A DNA stretch of 64,000 nucleotides from Pelodera strongyloides (lineage: Eukaryota; Nematoda; Chromadorea; Rhabditida; Rhabditidae): the NCBI GenBank assembly GCA_036852015.1, contig JAANDG010000572.1, positions 30,025 through 94,024 on the forward strand, given 5' to 3'. This document shows, piece after piece, positions 47,401 to 57,900 of the stretch. The notes beneath the pieces were generated by a model, which was not told the DNA's origin, did not search any database, and worked only from the letters and a program-made list of their open reading frames with translations. The position numbers were made by a program, and so were the translations under genes. How positions within the stretch are numbered: the stretch's first letter is position 1; each line of letters begins with the position of its first letter.

Positions 47401-49404
47401 ACACCACTTATTACGAAATACGTAAACAAAGCCACAAAACACAATAAAGACAATAATACACGAAACTACCAAGGGACGACATGGACATGAACAGACTAGG
47501 CATGACAAATACGATGCAGCATTCCACGATAGTCTTAAAGGGACAGGCCCATCAAATTAAACCTATGTTGACGAGATGTTCATACTGTTTACAAAGCATT
47601 TTTATTACAATATATACAAATCAAATTTCACCTTCATTCACCCTGGGACACTTTTTTCCGATGCGCTCAACTCATATGTATACCGTAAAGCTGCAGATTT
47701 CAAAGCAGTATACTCAAATTTTGATCGCAGTCTAATTTTACGATAAATTTGCACAGGCAGCTTGGAAATTTCCGTTTTACGGTATACATATGCGTTGAGC
47801 GCATGGGAAAAAAGTTTCCCAGGGTAAATGAAGGTGAAATTTATTTTGTATATATTGTAATAAAATTGCTTTATAAGCATTATGAACGTATCGTAAATAT
47901 AGGTTTACTTTGATGGGCCTGTCCCTTTAACATGCGAAGTCGCAACTCGCAACTACAAAAATATAAGCATATAAAATACGGCTAAAAGACGACCAAACCT
48001 TAATTTGATTCCTAATCAGCTCTTCTAATTCCGGATCGTCATTCACGTCTTCGACATCTAAGCGGAAAAGTCGGCAGATCTTTTCCAGACAACAAGTGTG
48101 CTTGTCGGTCGCCACTAGGAAAGCACGCTCCTAAAAATGGCACACATGATTCGAACGAACATGGTTTTCGACTTTTAACATCAGAGGCCGCATTCACCAA
48201 ACACGCAGGGAGCCCTCCCTGGCCCCCCAAGGAGCTAAAGAGTGCGAGAGCAAAAGAGATTCAGAGCGCTCGTGCGCTTAGGGTGGTCTCCCTGTGTGTT
48301 GGCGAATACGGCCTCTGTATGTTTCATTCGCTTTACAAATAACAGAACCGTAAAATGACGCCAGTAAATCATGTTACCCAATTATGAGCAAAACACCTCG
48401 ATGTTACATTACTATAATTTACACACATATACTAGAAAGCTTGACCTTCGTAGATTGTGTCAGGTACTTCGCGAGTAATTCCTCCTTGTCATCTCGCTTA
48501 TTGAGCCATTTTTCTTCAAACAAGTCCAATATGCGACCTGGGATAAAGTCATACAGAGGCCGTATTCACCAGCACACAGGGCTCACGAGCGCTCTGTAAC
48601 TCTTGTGCTCTCACACTCCTTAGCTCCCTGGGGAGACCAGGGAGGACTCCCCGCGTGTTGGTGAATGCGGCCTCAGTACTCGGAGACCCGAATCTGATCA
48701 TCTTATTATATCAAGGAGTACACTTATAAAAGAAAATACAATTCCACAGTGTCCCAATTAAAGTTTACATCAGAACTTCACTAATGAATACGTCTCAAGC
48801 TGGTGAATATCGGTTCATGAGGCACGGAAAGTATGGACATAACATAGAAAACGAAAAGATCACCAGCAAGTCGATTTTCCTTCGGCACAGAGTAGTCACA
48901 AGCAAAGCGGTGCAAATCGAGAATGGCTTGAAATGGGTCTTCCGAGGGTCCGACCACTTGAACGACAACATCTCCAAGGAGATTCATCTTGTCATCTTCA
49001 TCGGTGTTCATCGTCCAGATATCCTTAAAAGGGTCATACTCAAGAACAATGTATACGATGAAAATACCAAACTATTGGGCTCAACCTCGAGAATCGTAGT
49101 ATGAACAAATAAAACACCCTTCAGAGAAGGCGGTGCGCCGTCTGGAGTTCGCGCACTCCTAGGGCACCCCTTAGAGTCGCCGTGGTCTTGCGACTTTTTG
49201 TGCGCGGCGTTTCATATTCCAAAACAAGACTCTAACCTGCATAAGTTCCCGGTGTGTCGAGTGCGGCTCTGGAATGGCTTGTTTCTTGTAAAACGCGGCC
49301 CGCTCCTTCTTACTCGCAAATTGCATAATCGTGCCATCTGGTAGCTTCGATAAGATCTTCTTTGGCTCCACAGAAGCACTAGAAGATGAATCCTCCTCAC
49401 TCAT
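38452..49404 (-). CDS. mut-7: MUT-7/EXD3-type 3'-5' exonuclease with Mut7-C domain, 26 exons, about 925 aa
   Basis: Exons: 49237-49404, 48864-49023, 48446-48537, 47999-48130, 47283-47350, 46904-47006, 46149-46269, 45896-46019, 45677-45725, 45309-45377, 45078-45209, 44672-44788, 44218-44270, 43864-43997, 43236-43345, 43041-43100, 42553-42633, 42099-42205, 41092-41266, 40541-40690, 40105-40245, 39824-39943, 39102-39229, 38824-38881, 38588-38689, 38452-38475. Length is close to worm MUT-7 (about 910 aa). The DEDDy exonuclease keeps its catalytic set: GIDAEW (D450, E452), D514 and YAALD (Y607, D611). The Mut7-C part ([18 protein letters not shown] onward) has four Cys for a zinc ribbon (781, 784, 900, 903). 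MUT-7 acts in mutator foci for siRNA amplification and transposon silencing. An acceptor lies 8 bases before the ATG. Uncertain: the exon 6 donor (weak GTTCTT chosen for phase). Introns hold many MITEs. Confidence 0.92.
38745..38800. repeat. GA-rich tract in MUT-7 intron
   Basis: A short purine run (GAGAGAAGAGAGGGAGAGAGGG) on the plus strand, inside the intron between exons 24 and 25. Confidence 0.7.
39322..39733. mobile_element. Family F fold-back TTAA element in MUT-7 intron, about 410 bp
   Basis: The left arm (TTAAAGGGTCAGGCCCATTTC, then AATGACCCCTATTTTTGAT) and right arm (ATCAAAAATAGGGGTTATT, then GAAATGGGCCTGACGCTTTAA) are inverted. An inner dyad, CACCATGGCCGGCCATAC and GACTGGCCATGG, makes most of the element self-complementary. 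It lies between exons 22 and 23. Confidence 0.8.
41306..41901. mobile_element. Family L inverted-repeat element, split by a nested Family B element
   Basis: The left arm starts GGGCGCGTTTAAGATGAGCG and continues with AAATCCATTTTTGGCCGTTCAG. The right arm is the complement (CTGAACGGCCGAAAATGGATTT ... TCATCTTAA) and resumes as ACGCGCCC after 41891. The Family B copy sits exactly at the TTAA of the right arm. It lies in the MUT-7 intron between exons 18 and 19. Confidence 0.8.
41496..41892. mobile_element. Family B MITE (TIR AGGGACAGGCCCATCAA), nested
   Basis: Its ends TTAAAGGGACAGGCCCATCAA and TTGATGGGCCTGTCCCTTTAA are followed by long sub-terminal inverted repeats (ACCTATATTTACGATACG, ACAATATATACAAACTAAATTTCAC) and a GCGCTCAACGCATATG/ATACCATAAA part. 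Copies lie at 47535-47930 and 56194-56624. There is no coding capacity; the TTAA duplication is explicit here. Confidence 0.9.
42693..42886 (+). repeat. 23-bp minisatellite, about 8 units
   Basis: Tandem copies of CCAAGAAGCTAGCATAGGACCAC with variants (GACCGGG, CAACAAG), in the MUT-7 intron between exons 16 and 17. Confidence 0.9.
43377..43559. mobile_element. Family A MITE in MUT-7 intron
   Basis: Both TIRs are nearly perfect and TTAA-flanked, with the interior CATCGTGGACAACTGCG and TTGCATATGACGCATAAG. The right TTAA runs straight into AAGCGAACTGACGGCCGC, the start of another repeat. It lies between exons 14 and 15. Confidence 0.85.
43560..43670 (-). repeat. tRNA-like repeat next to a Family A MITE
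   Basis: On the minus strand GGTTCAATTCC is a clean box B and CCTACG/CGTAGG could pair as an acceptor stem. The D-arm region is poor. The plus-strand start (AAGCGAACTGACGGCCGC) resembles 50853-50870, also beside a TTAA element and a box B-like GGATTTGAAC, so this is probably a dispersed SINE-like family. Confidence 0.4.
44028..44190. mobile_element. Family E-like element, diverged
   Basis: It starts TTAAAGTGTTATGATACGTGGTTTGTGAA and shares GCACAGAATAGGACGCAATTTGCAT with other Family E members. The right end is not clean. It lies in the MUT-7 intron between exons 13 and 14. Confidence 0.45.
46356..46772. mobile_element. Family G fold-back TTAA element in MUT-7 intron, about 417 bp
   Basis: The left end TTAAAGGAGGAGGCTCACGAG continues inward as AATGAAGTGCTCAAATAGTTTCC; the right end is its exact complement for over 50 bases, ending CCTCCTCCTTTAA. 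It lies between MUT-7 exons 6 and 7, next to the junction whose splice sites are uncertain. Confidence 0.8.
47535..47930. mobile_element. Family B MITE in MUT-7 intron
   Basis: A second Family B copy with intact ends TTAAAGGGACAGGCCCATCAA and TTTGATGGGCCTGTCCCTTTAA and the same interior blocks as 41496-41892. It lies between exons 4 and 5. Confidence 0.9.
48184..48315. mobile_element. Family D element in MUT-7 intron
   Basis: The ends GAGGCCGCATTCACCAAACAC and GTGTGTTGGCGAATACGGCCTC are inverted. The interior has GAGTGCGAGAGCAAAAGAGATTCAGAGCGC, the complement of the interior of 8785-8932. It lies 53 bases upstream of the exon 4 acceptor. Confidence 0.85.
48556..48674. mobile_element. Family D element in MUT-7 intron
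   Basis: A third Family D copy (GAGGCCGTATTCACCAGCAC ... GTGTTGGTGAATGCGGCCTC), about 120 bases, ending only 19 bases upstream of the MUT-7 exon 3 acceptor. Two copies within 500 bases flank exon 3. Confidence 0.85.
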
Positions 49405-50116
49405 ACCCACACCTAAATGTCCCAATATCTATTATCAAATCACAACATTAATCAAATCAAGAGCCGCCAGCTGCCATACAACGTGTCATACAATTAGTAT
49501 GCCTTACAACGGTTCACGTAAAAGTATGACATATGCATGCAAATGTAGCACTATGTAAAACCACGTCCACAGCTCTAGTACCACGAAAACGCAGTTATAT
49601 CAAAATAGATACACGGTCAGATGTCGCGGAAACACAACATTATGTTATAAATACTACTAACTATACTAAAAGACACAGTATTTAATACAAAATATAACTA
49701 ATTACCTTAACTCCTCGGTCGAATACAGTACTCCAAAGTCCAAACTTGAATCACTACAGTAATTTCCCAGTAGACAAATGAACTACTCGGTTCAAAAAAT
49801 AAAACATCGATATACTGTTCACAAATATTTATTGTTTGAACGATAAATGAGAATCAAATACGGTAACAAGATCACAAATAACCTGATGAACTATGTATAA
49901 ACGTATGTACATTTGAAAAATATCATGCGATATAACAACTTTTAAACTCGGACTCTTCACTGAACAGGTGTTTCATTTTCAATTTTGTTTTCAAATCATT
50001 TCAAATCGATTCAGTATAGAGTAGAGTAGCTAACAAAAACGTAAGGATTACAAGGGTAACAAATATAAGTTGGGTGATACAGCTTACAGGATATATCATG
50101 TGAACACTTTGTATGT
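49405..50116. other. Intergenic spacer between HSPBP1 and MUT-7 genes
   Basis: This is the 712-base spacer between the HSPBP1 stop and the MUT-7 start on the minus strand. It is AT-rich. The only signal of note is the predicted trans-splice acceptor ACATTTAG just before the MUT-7 ATG. No separate promoter motif is identified. Confidence 0.5.
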
Positions 50117-53100
50117 TTAAGAGACAAGCTTGGTGGAAAGTTGCTCCAGCGGTTGTTTCAATTCCTGAAAAAAGGATCAATTAAAATATGATAAACATGA
50201 AACTTCTTTAGCTTAGCTAGAACAAATGAAGAGAACCACGGAACTTGGCATGGAACGTTAATCTTACCCTAATTCGAATCCACATTTGAGCTATACACTA
50301 ACAACGAAAACAAGCATCTGATAAAACCAGTCACTTCCTTTGGTACACCACGAACCACGATCCATTGTTAGGTACACTACGATACCTAAGTCGGTTCAGT
50401 TATCCACAACTCCCAATAACATTCGAATAATGTTATGAATCCTGTCATACCGTGGTTACTGTGGTGAATCCAACAACAAACTTCAAAGCGAATCAACAAA
50501 ATGGTACCTCAATTCCACAATTCTTCTGATGTGCGTTCACTGCATTGATCAGGCTCTTCCTGGCAGAATCGTCCAAGTCCTTCGGAGTCATCGATGCGGC
50601 CATATACTCGACAACATACTCGAGCTCCGGGAGCGACTCGCCTGCGAATAAACAATAATCATACAAAAAGAGGTTTAAAGCGAAATACTAGCCCTTTTCG
50701 AAAAGTTGCATATGATAAGCAAATTCTATGTATCCTATGCTAATTTTGTACGATTGCCGTGAACGATCGTACAAAATTAGCATACGATACATAGGATTTG
50801 CTTATCATATGCAAATTTTCCAAGGGGGCCAGGGGGCTAGCATTTCGCTTTAAAGCGGAACGACAGTCGGATTTGAACGTGTGCCCGTTATGACGACTAT
50901 ATTCCAATTTACGCCCAATGGGGATCAAGTCAGTTATTCAGTTATTAAACACAGACAAGACACGTTTCAAAAACCGGCCGTTATTCGTGATAATTTTTGC
51001 AAAGGTTCAATTGATCAGTTTTCAACAAGTCACCACTTCCACGCATTTCTATTCTTCTGGGGCCAAAATACAAAACATGAGCTTTTGAGCTAATTAAAAC
51101 TATTACATAAGTAAGAAGAAACAATACTCGTGATTGCCTTTCAACGCACTGATGACTTATAACCGGTCAATCGAAATTCATATCAAGGTTCGTCAAAACA
51201 TCATAACGAAACTAATTAAGAAATAATTACTCACTTTGCATATTCCGATCAATACACGCAGCATATCCGTTGGCCACAAATGGGTGGATCAGGGCAACAC
51301 GGTCGGCTAAAAGAACGAAATGCACTGTAATTACTCCCACGTAAAGAAAAAAACATACTAGCCGCACGAGTTATATTACATATCGTTATGCGTGTACTAA
51401 TTTGTGCTTTTTGCAGTGTAGATTGTAGAATTACAGGAAAAAACAACGGAATAGCATATTATCAAAGCGAACACACCGAAACAACTGGTTTTCACACTAC
51501 AGGAAGAAACGTCACAATAAGGAAACTCAACTACTCAACCACTACAGTGACCATGTAAACTACCGTATACAATATCAGAACTATTGCCACAAATAACAAA
51601 CATGACTTACGGAAATCCACAAGTGTGAACGCGAGTGATGCGAGAATTCTTGCGCATTTAGCAGCAATCGGCATCGGAGACTGTGGGTCAGAAATGAGGG
51701 AGAGAAGGAGCTGCATACCTCCCAGGGAGTTCAGTTCACTAAAACATCATCGACAATAATACATCATACATCACAACACAAATAATAATAAATATTACGA
51801 CATCAGAATGCACCATGGCATAAAACACCCCGCCAAATGCGGCGATCACCTCCCTATTTCTAATGCATTGTATGCAAATTAGTCTAAATCACCTCCCTAT
51901 CTCTAATGCATTGTATGCAAATTAGTTTAAATCACCTCCCGATCTCTAATGCATTATATGCAAATTAGTCTAAATCACCTCCCCAAAATTTTGAGATGCG
52001 GACTTAATTTATTCCCTGGAATGCACCTTGAATAGGCTACACGGTAACATAACCTACTAGTGACAATAGAATCTAGAATGCCTCAAGGTAAAAGTACACA
52101 TTTAGTCTCACGACAGAACTCAAAGGTAAACCTTCAATTTCGCGTAAGTGCAAAAGTACAAGTACAAACCATTTCCTACAGCAACACTAATATGATCTCA
52201 CCAAAAAAACTCACTCGAATGCAGTGCAGTTGGATCTCACCACAGCAGAAATAGCGCCCAGCAACTTCAGTCTCAAACTCTAAAATGATACTAATTTGTA
52301 GAAAAAAACCACGAAGCAGAAGCACACTCGTTACCTTGGCCATCATCTTAGCGTTCATTGCATTATACAGAAAGCAAAGGTATTTGCACTGGTGATGGTG
52401 ATGTGCTACGAATATTAAAATTAGTGGTGATATGATACGTAGAACATTGCACTACATAAATGATACAATCACCACCAAACATACATACAAAAAAATATTT
52501 AACTTGGTGATATGCTATTGTTCGTACAGCATATCACCACCAAACAGCGCACTATCACTAAGATTATATTCCATTATTTGCCGGAAGTATGCTCGTCCAG
52601 CATGAGTTTCAAAACCACATATCATATCACTTTAATCTTACCTGAGGCAGTGAATGGTCCGCCGCCATGACCAAAAGTATCTTGAACAATCGTCCCTTGG
52701 CCACTGCCTCTTGCGCGGGCCCATTATTCTCACACGCTGTCACAATACACTGTACAAAGTCCACACGAACCTCCGGCAAATTTTCGGCACCCTAAATAAA
52801 AAGTGAAGCTACATAACATCATTTATAAAACAGTACAACAGTTGGACAAATCATAAAAAAGGTGTTGAGCCTATTTCATAGTTCATAAATTATGCAAATA
52901 ATAATCGAATGAAAGACTATGGAAACGAGGGCAATGACTTGGAGGGGAAAAAAAGATCACACTCCTTGAAAAGTAAAGAAAAAAAACGGCATCCTTACCA
53001 TAAACTTTTCGATCATGAAGAGTCCACCGTCACGAATAAAGGCCGGTGTAAAATCCGCGTACTGAAGAATGTCCTCCAAGCGTGCGACCAGATCTGAAGG

Positions 53101-54390
53101 AGAAAAATAACAAAAACATCAAAACGGTCATTTTCAGCTATCTAGAGGGATAGTCCTATGACTCCTATGTAAGAAAAACATCGCATTACTGTAGGGCACA
53201 ATTCATATGGTGATATGCTACAAACTAACACTACTACAGATGCCAAAGAACAGGTAGGTACTAAGGTGCTGGGGTGCCATAAACAACCTACAACCTATAC
53301 TTACTTCGTAATAATGCCCGGTTATGGGGAATGCCCTAAATCAGCACTCGTATAGACACAAGTAACCAGTTGCACTTGAGTGGTATAAAATGTGATTTGT
53401 GCAACATATAGCTGCACAACTACATCCCCACGTAATGCTTGCAATCCTGGCATACGTTTTATAACCACGTGTCATACCGCTTTAACAAATAATAAGGAAA
53501 TAGGTCTCACTGCGCAGTTTGTTGGTGTCCTCCTCGCTCAGATCAGTCTTCTCTGCCATCATCTTCAGTCCATCCATCGTCTTCTCAAGCTGTCTTCCAA
53601 GGTCGGTGTCCTCCACGAGTTCCGACATCACGGTCTCCAGCCAGCTACGGTCCTGCAAATACGACGGTAAGACATTCACACAGAAACTTTACAAACGGTT
53701 CATCTTAAAGCGAAATACCGGCCGGTTTTTGAAACGTATCTCAAGCACTTGCATTCCTAAGCATTTATGCAACGTGGGGTCTAGTTTTTATTTTAATTTT
53801 AGCTTATTTGCATATGCTGCATAAGAAAGTAGGCGTACGCAATGCGTTTCAAAAACCGGCCAGTATTTCGCTTTAAGCCTACATTACTACCAACCAGTGT
53901 ACTCTCCTGAGAAATCTTAATGGACTCGGGATAAGCCGAATCAACGTCCCGCTCAAGTAAATGCATGAAGATAAACTATCAAGTATATTGAAACACTTGG
54001 TGGTGGGTGGCGGTAGCGTAGTGGTTAACGCAGTGGACCGGCAATCCAAAGACGCTGGGTTCAATTCCCGCTCGGCCAATACCCCAATTTTTCGATCACA
54101 GAACATTTATAAAGTATAAACCCATTCGAAAAGGAGACTGTCGAGATATAAAAAAACATGGGACGTTTTACAGCGCAAATAAGTCTTGGTGAGACCTGCC
54201 TCCCTTCCGAGTAAACACAAATCTTCTACAAGCGGAGAATAAGAATAAAGAGATCAAACAAGGAGTTTAGAAAACCCACCTCTGTATTAAGTGGTCTTGG
54301 TGGTTCGCCCACATTGGTTCCTTCTGAACCAGTACTGGTGGTCATATTCAGCAGATGTTTCCAATACGCATCAGGTACTCCGCCACTCAT
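50117..54390 (-). CDS. HSPBP1: HSPBP1/FES1-type Hsp70 nucleotide-exchange factor, 10 exons, 332 aa
   Basis: Exons: 54280-54390, 53511-53652, 52999-53093, 52642-52791, 52335-52388, 52215-52279, 51611-51738, 51235-51306, 50508-50641, 50117-50164. All phases agree. The protein is an armadillo-like helical repeat as in HSPBP1/FES1: ADFTPAFIRDGGLFMIEKFM, then VRVDFVQCIVTACENNGPAQEAV, LRLKLLGAISAVVRSN and GGMQLLLSLISD. These match the human repeats in order, and the length is near the human 359 aa. The family binds the Hsp70 ATPase domain and speeds ADP release. A TTTTCTTAG acceptor lies about 16 bases before the ATG. Introns hold a Family A MITE, a tRNA-like SINE, a 43-bp tandem repeat and Family E and K elements. 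Exon 5 (CKYLCFLYNAMNAK) has a weak acceptor and is the least certain. Confidence 0.88.
50675..50853. mobile_element. Family K palindromic TTAA element
   Basis: The ends TTAAAGCGAAATACTAGCCC and GGGGGCTAGCATTTCGCTTTAA flank a near-perfect palindrome: TTTGCATATGATAAGCAAAT...CCTATGCTAATTTT, then a GATCGTAC turn and the complement. The first eight bases equal Family A, the rest differs. A second copy is at 56027-56197. It lies between HSPBP1 exons 9 and 10. Confidence 0.85.
51843..51985 (+). repeat. 43-bp tandem repeat, about 3.3 units
   Basis: Units of TCACCTCCCTATCTCTAATG plus CATTGTATGCAAATTAGTCTAAA repeat three times with few changes. Each holds ATGCAAAT, an octamer-like motif. It lies in the HSPBP1 intron between exons 6 and 7. 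Confidence 0.85.
52415..52635. mobile_element. Family E-like TTAA element
   Basis: GTGGTGATATGATACGTAG near the left and CATATCATATCACTTTAA at the right are inverted. An inner dyad around GGTGATATGCTATTGTTCG/TACAGCATATCACC is present. It lies in the HSPBP1 intron between exons 4 and 5. Confidence 0.55.
53374..53485. mobile_element. Family E-like element
   Basis: The right end ATAACCACGTGTCATACCGCTTTAA matches Family E; the left part (GAGTGGTATAAAATGTGATTT) is its diverged complement. It ends 25 bases from the exon 2 donor of HSPBP1. Confidence 0.5.
53705..53876. mobile_element. Family A MITE in HSPBP1 intron
   Basis: Both TIRs are near-perfect and TTAA-flanked, with the interior GTATCTCAAGCACTTGC and TTTGCATATGCTGCATAAG. 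It lies between exons 1 and 2. Confidence 0.85.
54008..54085 (+). repeat. tRNA-like SINE head with perfect box A and box B
   Basis: TAGCGTAGTGG (box A) and GGTTCAATTCC (box B) are both perfect and correctly spaced, joined by a GGCAATCCAAAG anticodon-like part. The acceptor stem does not pair, so a working tRNA is unlikely; a tRNA-derived SINE is the better reading. A degraded relative is at 26385-26455. It lies in HSPBP1 intron 1. Confidence 0.6.
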
Positions 54391-54934
54391 TTTTCTGTGA
54401 TTTTCTAAGAAAAAAAAACATTCAGTTACATACTGTAACACCTAAATTATGAGCTAACACACACAAAAAAAGACATTCACGATAATGAAGGGTCTTCAAG
54501 ACCACACAAGTCGATCAAGAAGGGTCACAAAGAAATAATTAAGCATGTTTATTAAAAATGAATATATATATACCGTAGAACACAAAGCATACCACATTCA
54601 ATTCATAGATCACACATGCCGTCACTGGGCCAAAAAAAAGTTATTCAAATAATACTCGCAAAACATAGTAGCGATCACTCGGTGTAAAAAGTACATCAAA
54701 ACACAGTTTTCAATACTTTACAAAAATATTTCCACTTCCCCCCTGAGTAATTTCACAAGTTCCTCATGATATACTAAAAAGAGATAAAGAAACAAAGAAG
54801 GAAGCTGCTGCCTATTGATTATAAGAACAAAAACAATCGTTTTAGAACCATCACGAATCAGGGTAGATGTGCATTTCTAGATCTTTACGTCTAAAGTGTG
54901 GGAGTCCCTGGTTAGGAAAGGAGTGAAATAAATC
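54391..54934. other. Spacer between F-box and HSPBP1 genes
   Basis: This 544-base spacer holds the HSPBP1 trans-splice acceptor and sequence (54479-54560, TAATGAAGGGTCTTCAAGAC) repeated at 59340-59412 in the duplicated copy. No gene is seen. Confidence 0.6.
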
Positions 54935-57900
54935 CTAATCCTCATCAGAATCTGGATCCGTTTCTTCCTCCGCTTCCGAACTATCCGAACCTCCGAACGA
55001 ACTGCAACTCGAAGATTCAGATTCAGATTCAGGATACACTAACTCCAACTTGCTGGGAAACTCGAACTGAAAAGAAACAGTGATTCGATTTTCTTATCCG
55101 CATGCACATCTTTTATTATTGGAAAAGGTTTTACGACCAGAAGTCAACTCATTCACTAGCACCCCACGAGGTAGTGAGGTTAGTTTGACAACGAGCACTA
55201 GGCACTCATAGAAACTTTCTTACAGTGATTCTTAAACTAATATAAACTGAGTTCGCAAGCTATAATGACGCAGTGTCCTATGGTTCCTATGAACTTTGAT
55301 CGACATTCTCTCCGTACGGTTAGCCAATAATCAATATTATCATGAAAGCTATAGACGCACCCTGATCGATAGGCCCGCAAATTTGCAGCCACGGCCATAT
55401 ATGCCGGATCCGGGTCCTCCCCTCCCCCGATTCCACGTCCCATCACTGCCTTTCGATTCAATAGTTAAAGTTCGAAAGCCTTCCGAGTAGCCATCAAGGA
55501 CCATTGTTTTACGTTCGAAACCAAAAAAGCCGGGTGCTGCAAGTGCGGATTTTTTTAGATGGCAAAGAATAATCAAAAAAGGACCCAACCATAGAGTAAC
55601 TACAAATAAAACAATAAATAATAGATAGATAGAAAGACGCTCACTACAGTAGGTGTCAAAACACGAATAGATCATTATAGCAAAAGAAACGCACCGCGAT
55701 GTTCAAAACGAGTGTGCAGCGAGTGACTCAGGATCCCATTTCCTGTCAGCGTGCACATAAGTTGATATTCAGAAGCACAATCAAACCGAGGTGCCGACCA
55801 CTCTTCTATTATAATTCGGGGACGAACATAGTCGAGAACCCATTCCTGGAACGATGGATTATGTTGTGCTGAGCGAGTGACAAATGAACAAACGGGGGCG
55901 GGCATGGGGCATAAAGCTCACTGGTAACTAGTCGATGCAGAAATAATATCATATAGAATCACACTGGAATGTAGTTGACCAATACATGGCAAATAAAAAT
56001 ATCGGAGCGTTCACAAAACAATCCGCTTAAAGCGAAATGCCAGCCTCTTTGGAAAATTTGCATATGATAAGCAAATCCTATGTATCCTATGCTAATTTTG
56101 CGCGATTGCCGTGGACGATCGCGCAAAATTAGCATAGGATACATAGGAGTTGCTTATCATATGCAAATTTTCCAAAGAGGCTGGCATTTCGCTTTAAAGT
56201 GACAGGCCCATCAAAGTAAAACTATATTTACGAAACGTCCATAATGTATATAAGCATTTTTATTACAATATATACAAACCAATTTTCACATTTATTCGCC
56301 CAGGAAAACTTTTTCCGATGCGCCCAACGTATATGTATACCGTAAAGCTGCAGATTTCCAAGGTGTATATGCAAATTTAGCTCGCATTTTAATTTCATGA
56401 TAAATTTGCATAGACAGCATCGATCTCTGCAGTTTTACGGTATACATATACGATGAGCGCATCCGCATCGGAATCGGAAAAATCTCGAAGGGTAAGCGTA
56501 GGTGAAATTTGGTTTGTTATATGTATATATCTGTTTCCGGGACCGCATATTGTAAGAAAAATGTTTATATACACTGTGAACATTTCGTAAATATAGGTTT
56601 AGTTTGAAGGGCACGTCCCTTTAAAGCCAAAACGGTGGCTCGGACCGTTATATGAACATGAGATACTAATCAAAAGTTGAAACGTAATAAAACAACATAC
56701 CTCAATGCCAAGACGAACCAGGTCAATTGTATACTTACGCCAACCCACTTCATAGGAAGTTACAAAGCATGTGTCGAACTGCGAGGGAACCTCTGTTTCC
56801 GGCGGCGCTAGGCCTTTAGGAGGTGATTCCGTACCGAGCCTGTAAGTTGGGATAGTTTCAAACTTGGGAAACCTAATTATGAGCGATTAAACAAACTGCA
56901 ACCCGTATTCAAAAATATACACATACACAAAATACAGGGAAGGAAATCTACTCGAACCCACTACATCTAAAGCCACCCCGAGCCTCGAGAAAAACCAAGA
57001 CAATATGTCAGTTTGCCTAGCAGGGGTACAGGTTTAGTGCGTGAAAACACGGACGAACCACCTCCGGATTGTTGTTGTTTTTTTTCACCTCCGGAAGCAA
57101 TTTATTTGACCGCAACATGGTGTTTTATTAAAACGGTCTATCACTAAGCTAAAGAAACTACGTCCATTTATGCACGGTATTTATACCCTGTGTCTAGTTG
57201 AAGGTGAACCTGGTCGTCTGGCACTTGACTGCCTTGATTGCGTACCTGTGACATTCTCTCCGAAATGGCCCCAGGAAACATCTGTCGTTAAACATCGGAA
57301 TCTCAGTTCCGGAGATGATCTTCGAAAAAGGAGAACGATCTTCGGGGCGAATACAACCATACGGGTCGAACCCCTTGGCTATTCTTCGGTAGTCAAACTC
57401 TCGATTCTAAAACAGAAAAGGGTCATGTCAGAGTCACACACAGCATGCGCATTTATGCAGTTCAACTACTACAAAAACTTTACCTATCACCTAGATAGCC
57501 AGTCCTCTTGTTAGGGACCATTATGCGTAGTTCTTTCTCTTTGTTACCGCTTCGGCTTCGGGATTTCGCTCATCATTGTATTCATTTATTTATTTATTTG
57601 ATTGTTTTACACAAATCCTAGGCAACTCTTAGTTCTCGATTTACGGGGGGCGAGGACGAAGTTGGGAGCTTAGTTTGTTGTTTGCACTTTTGTCTGACGT
57701 TACGGTTACGCTCTAGAATTTAGATTTGTACAATAGTTCACAAAATCACGTGAACACAGTTCTAAGTGTACATATCGTCGGCCATTTCACCCGGCGGGTA
57801 CTTATACTTACAACAAAAAGAAACAATTTAAGAACCGCACCTCTGACTTGGCAAATTTCCGCCATTCCACTGGTGGCAAACTGTAGCCTTTCGCCTGGCA

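Noticed and set aside
57170..57514. Plus-strand 114-codon frame
   Set aside because: Antisense shadow of F-box exon 3.
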